A stretch of 5,190 bases of DNA, taken from the NCBI GenBank assembly GCA_009782025.1, contig WQUQ01000145.1, positions 1-5,190 on the forward strand, in the 5' to 3' direction. This document shows positions 1-4,666 of this stretch, one piece after another. Position numbers and translations under genes: made by a program. Origin of the DNA: Desulfobulbus sp. Its GTDB lineage: Bacteria > Pseudomonadota > Gammaproteobacteria > Burkholderiales > Rhodocyclaceae. The first letter of the stretch is position 1, and every line of letters begins with the position of its first letter. The notes beneath the pieces were generated by a model. It was given only the letters and a program-made list of their open reading frames with translations. It was not told the origin of the DNA and ran no database searches.

Positions 1-732
1 CGCACTCTGCATTTCGGTTCCGACTGGGTGCAGGGCGCCATGCGCATCGCCCGGCCCTGGGCGCTGGAACTGGCGTATACCCGCGACATGATGGCTGGCC
101 TGCTGTTGCGCGATGCTGCCGGCTGGCCGCGGCGGGCGCTGCTGGTGGGGCTGGGCGCCGGCTCGCTGGTCAAGTTTCTGTACCGCCATCGGCCGGACTG
201 CCGGATCACCGTCGTCGAGATCAATCCCCGGGTGGAACTCGCCGCCCGCCAGTTTTTCAAGCTGCCTGACGACCCGCTGCGGCTGAACATCCACATCGGC
301 TGCGGCGCGGATTTCATGCTCGGCGGCGACAGCCTGTTCGACTGCATTCTGGTCGACGGCTTCGATGCCGACGCCCGCAGCGGGCCGCTCGATACCCTGC
401 CTTTCTACCAGGCCTGCCGCGCCCGCCTCGCCGCCGATGGCCTGCTGGGCGTGAACCTGCTCGGCCGCAACCGCGGCTTTGCCGCCAGCGTGCGCCGCAT
501 CGAGCAGGCGTTTGCCGGCGCGGTTGCCGTCTTTCCCTCCTGCGCCAGCGGTAATACCCTCGTTTTTGCCTGCGGCGGCGAGCCGGTCGATCTGCCGCTC
601 GCCACGCTGCGCGAACGGGCGACGGCGCTCAAGAAAGCCTCCGGTCTCGACCTCGGGCCGACCATTGGCCGCCTGCAACTGAGCCATCCGCTGCCGAACG
701 GCCGCCTGCGCATCGGCGGCGCTCCGCCTTGA
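1..732 (+). CDS. Spermidine-synthase-like SAM-binding protein (5' end outside window)
   Basis: The reading frame is open from the first base and ends at TGA 730-732, with 243 codons visible. A GTG at 28 is available, but the frame upstream reads RTLHFGSDWVQGAM, which matches the N-terminal strand region of the polyamine synthase family, so the gene starts before the window. The Rossmann fold is clear: glycine-rich motif I (LLVGLGAGS, visible residues about 47-55), the acidic residue ending strand 2 (VVEINP, Glu about 73), and LVDGFD (Asp about 119) where the family has its catalytic Asp, followed by the typical FYQACRARL helix. The usual GGGDG of true spermidine synthases is GLGAG here, and the DPIGP-type substrate loop is replaced by DADARSGP. 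Real aminopropyltransferase activity is therefore doubtful; it may be a methyltransferase or a non-canonical homologue. No partner gene is visible upstream. Confidence 0.85.
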   Translation, partial: RTLHFGSDWVQGAMRIARPWALELAYTRDMMAGLLLRDAAGWPRRALLVGLGAGSLVKFLYRHRPDCRITVVEINPRVELAARQFFKLPDDPLRLNIHIGCGADFMLGGDSLFDCILVDGFDADARSGPLDTLPFYQACRARLAADGLLGVNLLGRNRGFAASVRRIEQAFAGAVAVFPSCASGNTLVFACGGEPVDLPLATLRERATALKKASGLDLGPTIGRLQLSHPLPNGRLRIGGAPP

Positions 733-757
733 TTCGCTGGCCGTTCACACCTATAAA
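729..757 (+). promoter_or_regulatory. Predicted sigma70 promoter for the small protein gene
   Basis: A TTGATT -35 box (729-734) and a TATAAA -10 box (752-757) are separated by exactly 17 bases; they match 4/6 and 5/6 of the consensus. The -35 box overlaps the stop codon of the preceding gene. Transcription would start near 764 and give a leader of about 97 nt before the ATG at 861. The local sequence is distinctly more AT-rich than the flanking genes. This is prediction from sequence only. Confidence 0.55.
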
Positions 758-847
758 GAAAGGAACTCCCCACCGATAACAATGACTAAAGGCGAGAACA
801 CGCTAAAAAACAGCGGTTTCCCCATTTGTATTTCCGCCCAACTCGGT

Positions 848-853
848 GAAGGA
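848..853 (+). promoter_or_regulatory. Shine-Dalgarno site that fixes the start at 861
   Basis: A GAAGGAG stretch lies 7 bases before ATG 861. A GTG at 846 is in frame, but it has no such site upstream and itself sits on the ribosome-binding site, so 861 is the better start. Confidence 0.7.
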
Positions 854-860
854 GAATCTC

Positions 861-1136
861 ATGCTTTCCATCCAGGACGTTATCGATTATTGCGATCTTG
901 ATCGTGGAGAAATCGAGGCCATCGCTGAACATGAGCACATTCCGCTGACCGTGGCGGCGGAAATGAGCGCCGTGCTGCTCGGCTCGCCGGAAGGGGTTTG
1001 CCATCTGCATTCGATGATTATCGAAAACATGCAGCATGCGCTGGAAACGGGGCACTACCAGCACGTCAAGGATCTGGCCGAAACCTACCAGCATTTGCAG
1101 CGCAGCCATCCGGTTTCGGCGGTTTCGGCGCATTGA
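861..1136 (+). CDS. Small conserved protein of unknown function (91 aa)
   Basis: The protein has 91 residues and begins MLSIQDVIDYCDLD. It is acidic and His-rich (EHEHIPLTVAAEM at about 27-39, then CHLH, and HYQH near 66-69) and looks wholly alpha-helical, with no signal peptide or membrane segment. The segment DLDRGEIEAIAEHEHIP followed by an SPEG turn and a helix of MI-type residues recalls a family of small hypothetical proteins in betaproteobacteria; no function is known to me. The clustered His and Cys residues (C15, C51) could bind a metal or haem, but this is speculation. The gene has its own promoter (729-757) and a strong ribosome-binding site. Its last codons contain a tandem 9-bp repeat that encodes VSAVSA. 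It converges with the response regulator gene. Confidence 0.8.
   Translation: MLSIQDVIDYCDLDRGEIEAIAEHEHIPLTVAAEMSAVLLGSPEGVCHLHSMIIENMQHALETGHYQHVKDLAETYQHLQRSHPVSAVSAH
1112..1129 (+). repeat. Tandem 9-bp duplication at the 3' end of the small gene
   Basis: GGTTTCGGC occurs twice in direct succession (1112-1120 and 1121-1129). It is in frame and encodes VSA VSA just before the C-terminal His. It probably arose by slippage, and copy number could vary between strains. Confidence 0.8.
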
Positions 1137-1157
1137 GAGAAAGTCGAGAGTGGAGAG

Positions 1158-1201
1158 CGGGGGAGCCGAGAGCGAATCCGCACTTGCTCTCCGCTCCCCC
1201 G
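1158..1201. repeat. GC-rich inverted repeat, possible terminator hairpin
   Basis: The arms 1158-1173 and 1186-1201 are complementary over 16 positions with a single C/C mismatch, around a 12-base loop. It lies 21 bases after the stop of the small plus-strand gene, where a terminator is expected. There is no continuous T-tract; only CGTTTT follows, at about 1207-1212. It could end transcription weakly or protect the mRNA 3' end. Its complement does not have a T-tract on the other side either. Confidence 0.6.
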
Positions 1202-1202
1202 T

Positions 1203-1305
1203 ATTCCGTTTTCAAATCAGCCGAGGACGCGAAGGCGAAGCGCAGACAGTACAGTTGTACGGTAAGCGAAGCCGACAAAGTCATCGGTTGATTTGGAAAT
1301 GGAAT
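1203..1305. repeat. Long imperfect palindromic element with GCGAAGC heptamers in the interior
   Basis: The arm 1203-1228 pairs with 1280-1305 over 26 positions: 22 Watson-Crick pairs, three G-T pairs (G-U wobbles in the plus-strand RNA) and one mismatch. The interior holds two direct copies of GCGAAGC (1235-1241 and 1266-1272) that flank an apical palindrome GTACA-GT-TGTAC (1249-1260). The right arm runs to the first base of the response regulator stop codon (1305-1307). The symmetry and conserved wobbles suggest either a palindromic intergenic repeat (REP, BIME or MITE type) or a structured RNA or terminator between two convergent genes. No transposase is nearby and there is no T-tract on either strand. 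Confidence 0.7.
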
Positions 1306-1967
1306 CAGGCGCCTTTCGCCTGGCCGAAACCGTGCTCGACGGCGTACAGGGCGACCTGCACGCGGCTGCTCATGTTCAGTTTCTTGAAGATGTTCTGCAC
1401 GTGGATCTTGACCGTGCTCTCGGCCAGGTCGAGGCGGCGGGCGATTTCCTTGTTGCTTTCGCCTTGCGCCAGTGCGGCCATGATGTCGCGCTCGCGCGGC
1501 GAGAAGCGGTCGCGTTCGGCCGGCGCATCGCCCTTGTGCGGCGCGCGCACGCCCTGGATCAGCTTGGCCGTCATCTGCTGGGAAACCACTGACTCGCCCC
1601 TGGCCGCGCGGCGGATGGCATCGACCAGCATGTCGGTCTCGATGTTCTTCAAGAGATAGCCGCAGGCGCCGGCGCGCAAGGCGTCCATCAGATCCTGCGC
1701 GTCCTCGGAGACAGTCAGCATCAGCACGTGGGCTTCGGGAATTTCCTCGACGATCACCTTGACCGCCTCCAGCCCGGAAACGCCCGGCATGTGCAGATCG
1801 AGCAGCACGACGTCGGGTTGCAGCGAACCGGCGCGCTTGATGCCTTCCAGCCCGTCGCCAGCCTCGCCGACCACCTCGAAATCCCCATGACGCTGGAGCA
1901 ACGAGCAGATGCCGCTGCGGAACAGCGTGTGGTCGTCGACCAGCAGAACACGTATTTTTTCATTCAT
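1305..1967 (-). CDS. NarL/FixJ-family two-component response regulator
   Basis: This is a 220-residue DNA-binding response regulator, the cytoplasmic partner of the overlapping kinase. The receiver domain occupies about residues 5-120, with the acidic pair D11/D12, the phospho-acceptor D57 (VVLLDLHMPG), the switch residue T85 and K107 (YLLKN). A linker of about 30 residues leads to a LuxR-type helix-turn-helix at about 154-215, with SPRERDIMAALAQGESNKEIA and the recognition-helix region ESTVKIHVQNIFKKL. Length and domain order are normal for the family. The start is ATG 1965-1967, preceded by a strong GGAGGAG site, and it overlaps the kinase stop by 8 bases. The sequence is NarL-like (SRVQVALYAVEHG), but the narL symbol is not certain because the kinase lacks the nitrate sensor. 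The target genes cannot be told from the window. Confidence 0.95.
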   Translation of the reverse strand: MNEKIRVLLVDDHTLFRSGICSLLQRHGDFEVVGEAGDGLEGIKRAGSLQPDVVLLDLHMPGVSGLEAVKVIVEEIPEAHVLMLTVSEDAQDLMDALRAGACGYLLKNIETDMLVDAIRRAARGESVVSQQMTAKLIQGVRAPHKGDAPAERDRFSPRERDIMAALAQGESNKEIARRLDLAESTVKIHVQNIFKKLNMSSRVQVALYAVEHGFGQAKGA

Positions 1968-1980
1968 GGCAGACTCCTCC
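1960..1980 (-). promoter_or_regulatory. Translational coupling site between kinase and regulator
   Basis: The kinase stop (TGA) and regulator start (ATG) share ATGAATGA (1960-1967). The regulator's ribosome-binding site GGAGGAGT (1973-1980) lies inside the kinase's last codons, 5 to 6 bases before the ATG, and a second GGAGG is found just upstream. Ribosomes finishing the kinase can restart on the regulator, which would keep the two proteins in fixed ratio. Confidence 0.8.
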
Positions 1981-3216
1981 CTCCTCCCTGGCTGCTCGCG
2001 GCAAGCTGAGCAACAGCCGGGCGCCGGCGCCGATGCGGGAGACGATGCGCAACTCGCCGCCGATGCGATGCGCCCGTTCGCGCATGATTTTCAACCCGAC
2101 ATGACGCTCGGAGTGGACATTCGGCTCGTTCTCGGTATCGAAGCCGATGCCGTCGTCGCGCACTTCAATCTCGGTCTGCCCCGGTCGGCGACGCACGGTC
2201 AGATACACGTTGCTGGCCCTGGCGTGCTTGCGGATGTTGGACAGCGACTCCTGAACGATGTGCATGATCTGGATTTCGTTGGCCGGCGCCAGCGGCGCCC
2301 CCGAGCCGATGCGCTCGAAACGGGTGGCGATGCCGGTCTGGCCCTCGAATTTTTCCAGCGCCGAGGTCAGCGCCGAATCGAGATCGGATTGCAGGATCCG
2401 GGTGCGGAAATGCACCAGCAGTTCGCGCACGTCGTCGTAACTTTCCTGCACACCCTCGCGCAATTGCCCGGCGGTTTGCAGCGCCTCGTCATAACGCCCC
2501 TTGTGCAGCGAATCCTGTAGCAACTGGACCTCGATGTTGAGAAAAGCCAGCCCCTGGGCGATCGAATCGTGCAGTTCCTGGGCCAAGAGGTTGCGCTCCT
2601 CGGACACTGCCAGTTCCATTTCACGCGATTTCAGGCGGTGGTTTTCGATCGCCACGCCGAGGTGCTGCCCCAGTGTTTCCAGCAGATTGCGCTCCTGCGA
2701 TGAAATCGGGTGTGTCTGGCGGTAATAGAGGTTGTAGACGCCGAGCCGCTGCTTGCCATGCAGGATGCTGAAAGCCGTGGCGGTGGCGAAGCCTTCACGG
2801 ATGCAAGCGCCCAGCTTCATGCCGCGCGGCGGGGCGGCGGTATCGAAAACCGCTTGCCGGCCGCTCTCGATGACCTCGCCACACAGGCATTCGCCGCAGT
2901 CCAGTTCGCTTTCACGGGCGACGAATTGTTCGGACACGCCCTCGTAAGTGACCAGATACAGTTTCTGCGACTCCGGCATGTACAGACGCACCGCGCCGGC
3001 GTCGGCGCCGAGGGCCGACTTGATGTGGTCGAGAAAGTTCTGGCACAGCGTTTCCATCGGCACCTGCTCGGCCAGCAGCGAAGTCGCGGCATAGAGGATG
3101 CCCAGTTCACGATTGCGCTGCTCCAGCGTGAGCGTTTCCTCCGCCACACGCTCCTCAGGCATCGCGTGCGCAGCCTGCAAGTGATTCGGCGAGAGCTTGC
3201 CCGAGTTGGCCCGCAT
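1960..3216 (-). CDS. NarX-like soluble GAF-domain sensor histidine kinase
   Basis: This is a 418-residue kinase that phosphorylates the adjacent response regulator. After a short coiled N-terminus (about 21-52) there is a GAF domain (about 52-192), a signalling helix (about 195-212), a HisKA_3 dimerisation/phosphoacceptor helix with H216 in ELHDSIAQ, and a HATPase domain (about 312-407). The ATPase motifs are the N box ESLSNIRKHARAS (E323, N327), RDDGIGFD (about 353-360) and HVGLKIMRERA (about 372-382). HDSIAQ and the C-terminal region are typical of NarX/NarQ-type kinases, but E. coli NarX is longer and has two membrane helices and a periplasmic nitrate-binding domain; none is present here and the frame is complete. 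The GAF domain holds C107, C110, C112 and C138, a cluster that resembles the cysteine-rich central part of NarX-like proteins. The start ATG 3214-3216 has GTGGAG 8 bases upstream. The signal is probably cytoplasmic, but its nature is unknown. Confidence 0.93.
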   Translation of the reverse strand: MRANSGKLSPNHLQAAHAMPEERVAEETLTLEQRNRELGILYAATSLLAEQVPMETLCQNFLDHIKSALGADAGAVRLYMPESQKLYLVTYEGVSEQFVARESELDCGECLCGEVIESGRQAVFDTAAPPRGMKLGACIREGFATATAFSILHGKQRLGVYNLYYRQTHPISSQERNLLETLGQHLGVAIENHRLKSREMELAVSEERNLLAQELHDSIAQGLAFLNIEVQLLQDSLHKGRYDEALQTAGQLREGVQESYDDVRELLVHFRTRILQSDLDSALTSALEKFEGQTGIATRFERIGSGAPLAPANEIQIMHIVQESLSNIRKHARASNVYLTVRRRPGQTEIEVRDDGIGFDTENEPNVHSERHVGLKIMRERAHRIGGELRIVSRIGAGARLLLSLPRAAREEGGVCHE

Positions 3217-3243
3217 CGGAAAAACTCCACGATGAAAGCGTTA

Positions 3244-3273
3244 AACATAGCCGCGTCGCGGCAAAAAAACCAA
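3244..3273 (-). promoter_or_regulatory. Weak predicted promoter of the kinase gene with a palindromic spacer
   Basis: On the minus strand, TTGGTT (3273-3268) and TATGTT (3249-3244) are 18 bases apart, matching 3/6 and 4/6 of the sigma70 consensus. The spacer contains a perfect 13-bp inverted repeat, GCCGCG-T-CGCGGC on the plus strand (3250-3262), ideally placed for a regulator or for DNA bending. Start of transcription would fall near 3237, about 20 bases before the ATG. The weak -35 suggests the need of an activator. Confidence 0.4.
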
Positions 3274-3286
3274 TGACCTGCATCAA
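3273..3286. promoter_or_regulatory. Possible FNR/ANR-type box before the kinase gene
   Basis: ATGAC-CTGC-ATCAA on the plus strand matches the FNR consensus TTGAT-N4-ATCAA at 8 of 10 positions, with one perfect half-site. Its centre (3279.5) is about 42 bases upstream of the start expected from the predicted -10 box, close to the -41.5 position of class II activation. It overlaps the stop codon of the chelatase gene, so half of it is also coding sequence, and chance cannot be excluded. Confidence 0.3.
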
Positions 3287-3693
3287 GACTTCCGGCGCGA
3301 CGCTTCGGGAGTCGCCACCGTTCTCGGGGCGGCGGCCTGAACGGCCACCGCAGCCATCGCCCGGATCACCGCCGCGCTTTCGCCAACGGCCGGCAGCAGT
3401 GCGAACTCGACGCCGGGATGAGCGACGCGCAATGGCTCCAGCAGGCCCGGCAGATCGCGCTGCAAATGCCCGCTCTGGGCGATGAACATCGGCAGCACGA
3501 CGATTTTCCGCGCGCCGTCGGCGATCAACCCGGCGGCACAGTCAGCCAGCGTCGGCGCGATGAATTCGAGAAAAGCCAAGGCCGCCGGCAAATCGGGCGC
3601 CTGTTCGCGGATGGCTGCCTGAACACGGCGCAACGGCTCGGCCCAGGCCGGATCGCGGGCGCCATGCCCAAACAGGATCAAGGCAGTGGTCAT
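3283..3693 (-). CDS. cbiX: CbiX/SirB-family chelatase (short form)
   Basis: The protein has 136 residues and one CbiX domain. The family inserts Co2+ or Fe2+ into sirohydrochlorin for cobalamin or siroheme synthesis in the cytoplasm. Visible motifs are the N-terminal strand ILFGHGARDP with metal-binding H10, LEFIAPTL around E43, and the second-half signature VVLPMFIAQSGHLQRDLP with H76, the other typical ligand. About 110 residues form the domain, and the Ala-rich tail (about 112-136, ending EASRRKS) is extra and probably disordered. ATG 3691-3693 is chosen because it directly precedes the first strand; a TTG at 3756 would add 21 residues without family resemblance. The ribosome-binding site is poor. 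It lies 66 bases upstream of the kinase gene on the same strand and could be its operon partner. Metal specificity (Fe for siroheme or haem d1, Co for B12) cannot be told from sequence. Confidence 0.85.
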   Translation of the reverse strand: MTTALILFGHGARDPAWAEPLRRVQAAIREQAPDLPAALAFLEFIAPTLADCAAGLIADGARKIVVLPMFIAQSGHLQRDLPGLLEPLRVAHPGVEFALLPAVGESAAVIRAMAAVAVQAAAPRTVATPEASRRKS

Positions 3694-3761
3694 GGCGCGC
3701 TGGCTGGCCGTTCGCAGCCGGCATGACGGATGATCGACATGGCGCAGGTTCTCCAATGAGT

Positions 3762-3791
3762 GAAGCCCATGTGTTCAACCACATGGGCTTC
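3762..3791. repeat. Perfect 12-bp inverted repeat in the divergent intergenic region
   Basis: GAAGCCCATGTG (3762-3773) and CACATGGGCTTC (3780-3791) pair perfectly around a 6-base loop (TTCAAC). GTTTG follows on the plus strand. The stem composition (AAGCCC/GGGCTT) is like that of many rho-independent terminators, but the T-tract is short. It lies between two divergent genes, so it does not end either; it may be a leader hairpin of the chelatase mRNA, a blocker of antisense transcription, or the remnant of a lost gene's terminator. Confidence 0.75.
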
Positions 3792-3801
3792 GTTTGCTGC
3801 A

Positions 3802-3826
3802 CCCCTGCCTCACCGGCCGGGGTTTT
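3802..3826 (+). terminator. Terminator-like hairpin upstream of the DUF gene
   Basis: CCCCTGCC (3802-3809) pairs with GGCCGGGG (3815-3822), with one T/C mismatch, around a TCACC loop; TTTTC follows directly. It looks like a weak rho-independent terminator for plus-strand transcripts, 11 bases after the preceding hairpin. There is no plus-strand gene immediately upstream, so it could act on antisense RNA, an unseen small RNA, or as an attenuator in the leader of the gene at 3879. The rest of 3827-3878 shows no convincing promoter. Confidence 0.4.
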
Positions 3827-3878
3827 CGGCTTATCGCCGTTTCAGAGTGCTACTCGGTAATCTCAAGAACTGCTTCCT

Positions 3879-4658
3879 TTGACAACGACCATAGACTCTC
3901 CTGAAACGCAGCTTCTGCACTTCTTTGATGTCGCGGCAAGCTGCTTTCCTCGACACGGTTTCCAGCTTAGCACCCTTGGCGAAAATTACCAGGCGAAAAT
4001 CGGCGTCGAGGATTGGACAACGGCCGGGGATCGGTCAGAATGGCGACCTGCTCCCTTTTTCCGACGGCCGATGGACAACCTCATCAAGGACACCGCAACG
4101 CTGGAACTGTTCTGCTGGCTGGAACCCGGCGCCGAACTGCCGGGCTGGGACATCCTCAAGGGCAGCCCCTTCGGCAGCACGCTGGCGGCGCCCGAAGGCG
4201 GCGCGCCGACGCCGGACGACCAACTGATTTCGGTGCAGAACTACTTCGCCGAATACCATCTGGAATATTTCCGCCAGCGCCGCTACAGCCATTTCCCCAG
4301 CCGCCTGCATGCGCTCCTGCTATTCGCCACACGCACCGACGCCATGACCTTCCGCCACAAACATCCGCAGCGCGTGTTCGGCAAGAATCTGGTCTGCGCC
4401 AAGACCCAGGGCGCTTACATCTGCTCCTTTCACGACGCCAGTTGGCTCGACTATCTGCGCCTGCCGCACAGCCTGTCACTGGCGGCCCTCGACGAAGTGG
4501 CCGAGCACTACTGGTCGGGACGCACGGTCGAGGAAATCGGCCTGACCTTCATGAACGAACCCTGGCCCGAGCCGCCGGTCATCGAGGCGCTGTTCCAGGG
4601 CACGCTGGAGCCGGTCTGGGGTTATCAGCAATCCGGCTGGCTGCCCGGCTTTCGCTAG
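3879..4658 (+). CDS. Hypothetical protein, possible ADP-ribosyltransferase-like fold (259 aa)
   Basis: I do not recognise this protein with certainty. The frame is open back to a TAA at 3858-3860. TTG 3879 is the only usual start codon before ATG 4071, and a later start would remove the LLHFFDVAA segment, so TTG is preferred despite a weak ribosome-binding site. It is a soluble protein without signal peptide or membrane helices, rich in Trp, Phe and Tyr. The middle part (about 121-160: LEYFRQRRYSHFPSRLHALLLFATRTDAMTF) followed by FGKNLVCAKTQ and the later HYWSGRT and PEPPVIEALFQGTLEPVW resembles the order of blocks in ADP-ribosyltransferase-like DUF2441 proteins, with LLHFF, PSR, YW and a late Glu as possible counterparts of the H-Y-E type. 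That likeness is by eye only. It precedes the adaptor gene by 8 bases, which suggests cotranscription. Confidence 0.75.
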   Translation: MTTTIDSPETQLLHFFDVAASCFPRHGFQLSTLGENYQAKIGVEDWTTAGDRSEWRPAPFFRRPMDNLIKDTATLELFCWLEPGAELPGWDILKGSPFGSTLAAPEGGAPTPDDQLISVQNYFAEYHLEYFRQRRYSHFPSRLHALLLFATRTDAMTFRHKHPQRVFGKNLVCAKTQGAYICSFHDASWLDYLRLPHSLSLAALDEVAEHYWSGRTVEEIGLTFMNEPWPEPPVIEALFQGTLEPVWGYQQSGWLPGFR

Positions 4659-4660
4659 GA
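4657..4660 (+). promoter_or_regulatory. Ribosome-binding site of the adaptor gene
   Basis: AGGA (4657-4660) overlaps the stop codon of the preceding gene and lies 6 bases before ATG 4667. This supports translation coupled to the upstream gene and gives the start of the adaptor. Confidence 0.6.
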
Positions 4661-4666
4661 ACCGTC

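Noticed and set aside
782..901. Possible 39-codon upstream reading frame (starts MTKGEN) in the leader of the small gene
   Set aside because: The AAGGA before it is about 17 bases from the ATG, too far, and the frame runs out of register into the small gene. It may affect translation but cannot be supported as a gene.
786..1133. Minus-strand reading frame opposite the small gene
   Set aside because: The plus-strand gene has a promoter, a ribosome-binding site and family-like sequence; the reverse frame has none.
1203..1305. CRISPR array or tRNA in the structured intergenic region
   Set aside because: There is only one palindrome with no regularly spaced repeats, and no cloverleaf, T-loop or CCA end can be drawn.
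1036..1659. Plus-strand reading frame (207 codons) spanning the small gene, the intergenic hairpins and the regulator
   Set aside because: It crosses two convergent genes out of frame and runs through the palindromic element; Arg/Ser-rich without domain resemblance.
1909..2520. Plus-strand reading frame (203 codons) opposite the kinase 3' half
   Set aside because: Antisense to the conserved ATPase domain; the protein is a low-complexity Arg/Ala/Asp-rich mirror of the real gene.
3250..3269. Hairpin with adjacent A/T run as an intrinsic terminator after the chelatase gene
   Set aside because: On the minus strand the seven T bases come before, not after, the stem, so the order is wrong for rho-independent termination.
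2710..3276. Long plus-strand reading frame (188 codons) opposite the kinase gene
   Set aside because: It lies entirely antisense to a kinase with clear GAF and HisKA_3 motifs, and its composition is what the complement of a high-GC gene gives. No family motif or good ribosome-binding site.
3694..3756. N-terminal extension of the chelatase from a TTG at 3756
   Set aside because: The extra 21 residues do not resemble the family, and the ATG at 3693 directly precedes the conserved first strand with HGARD.
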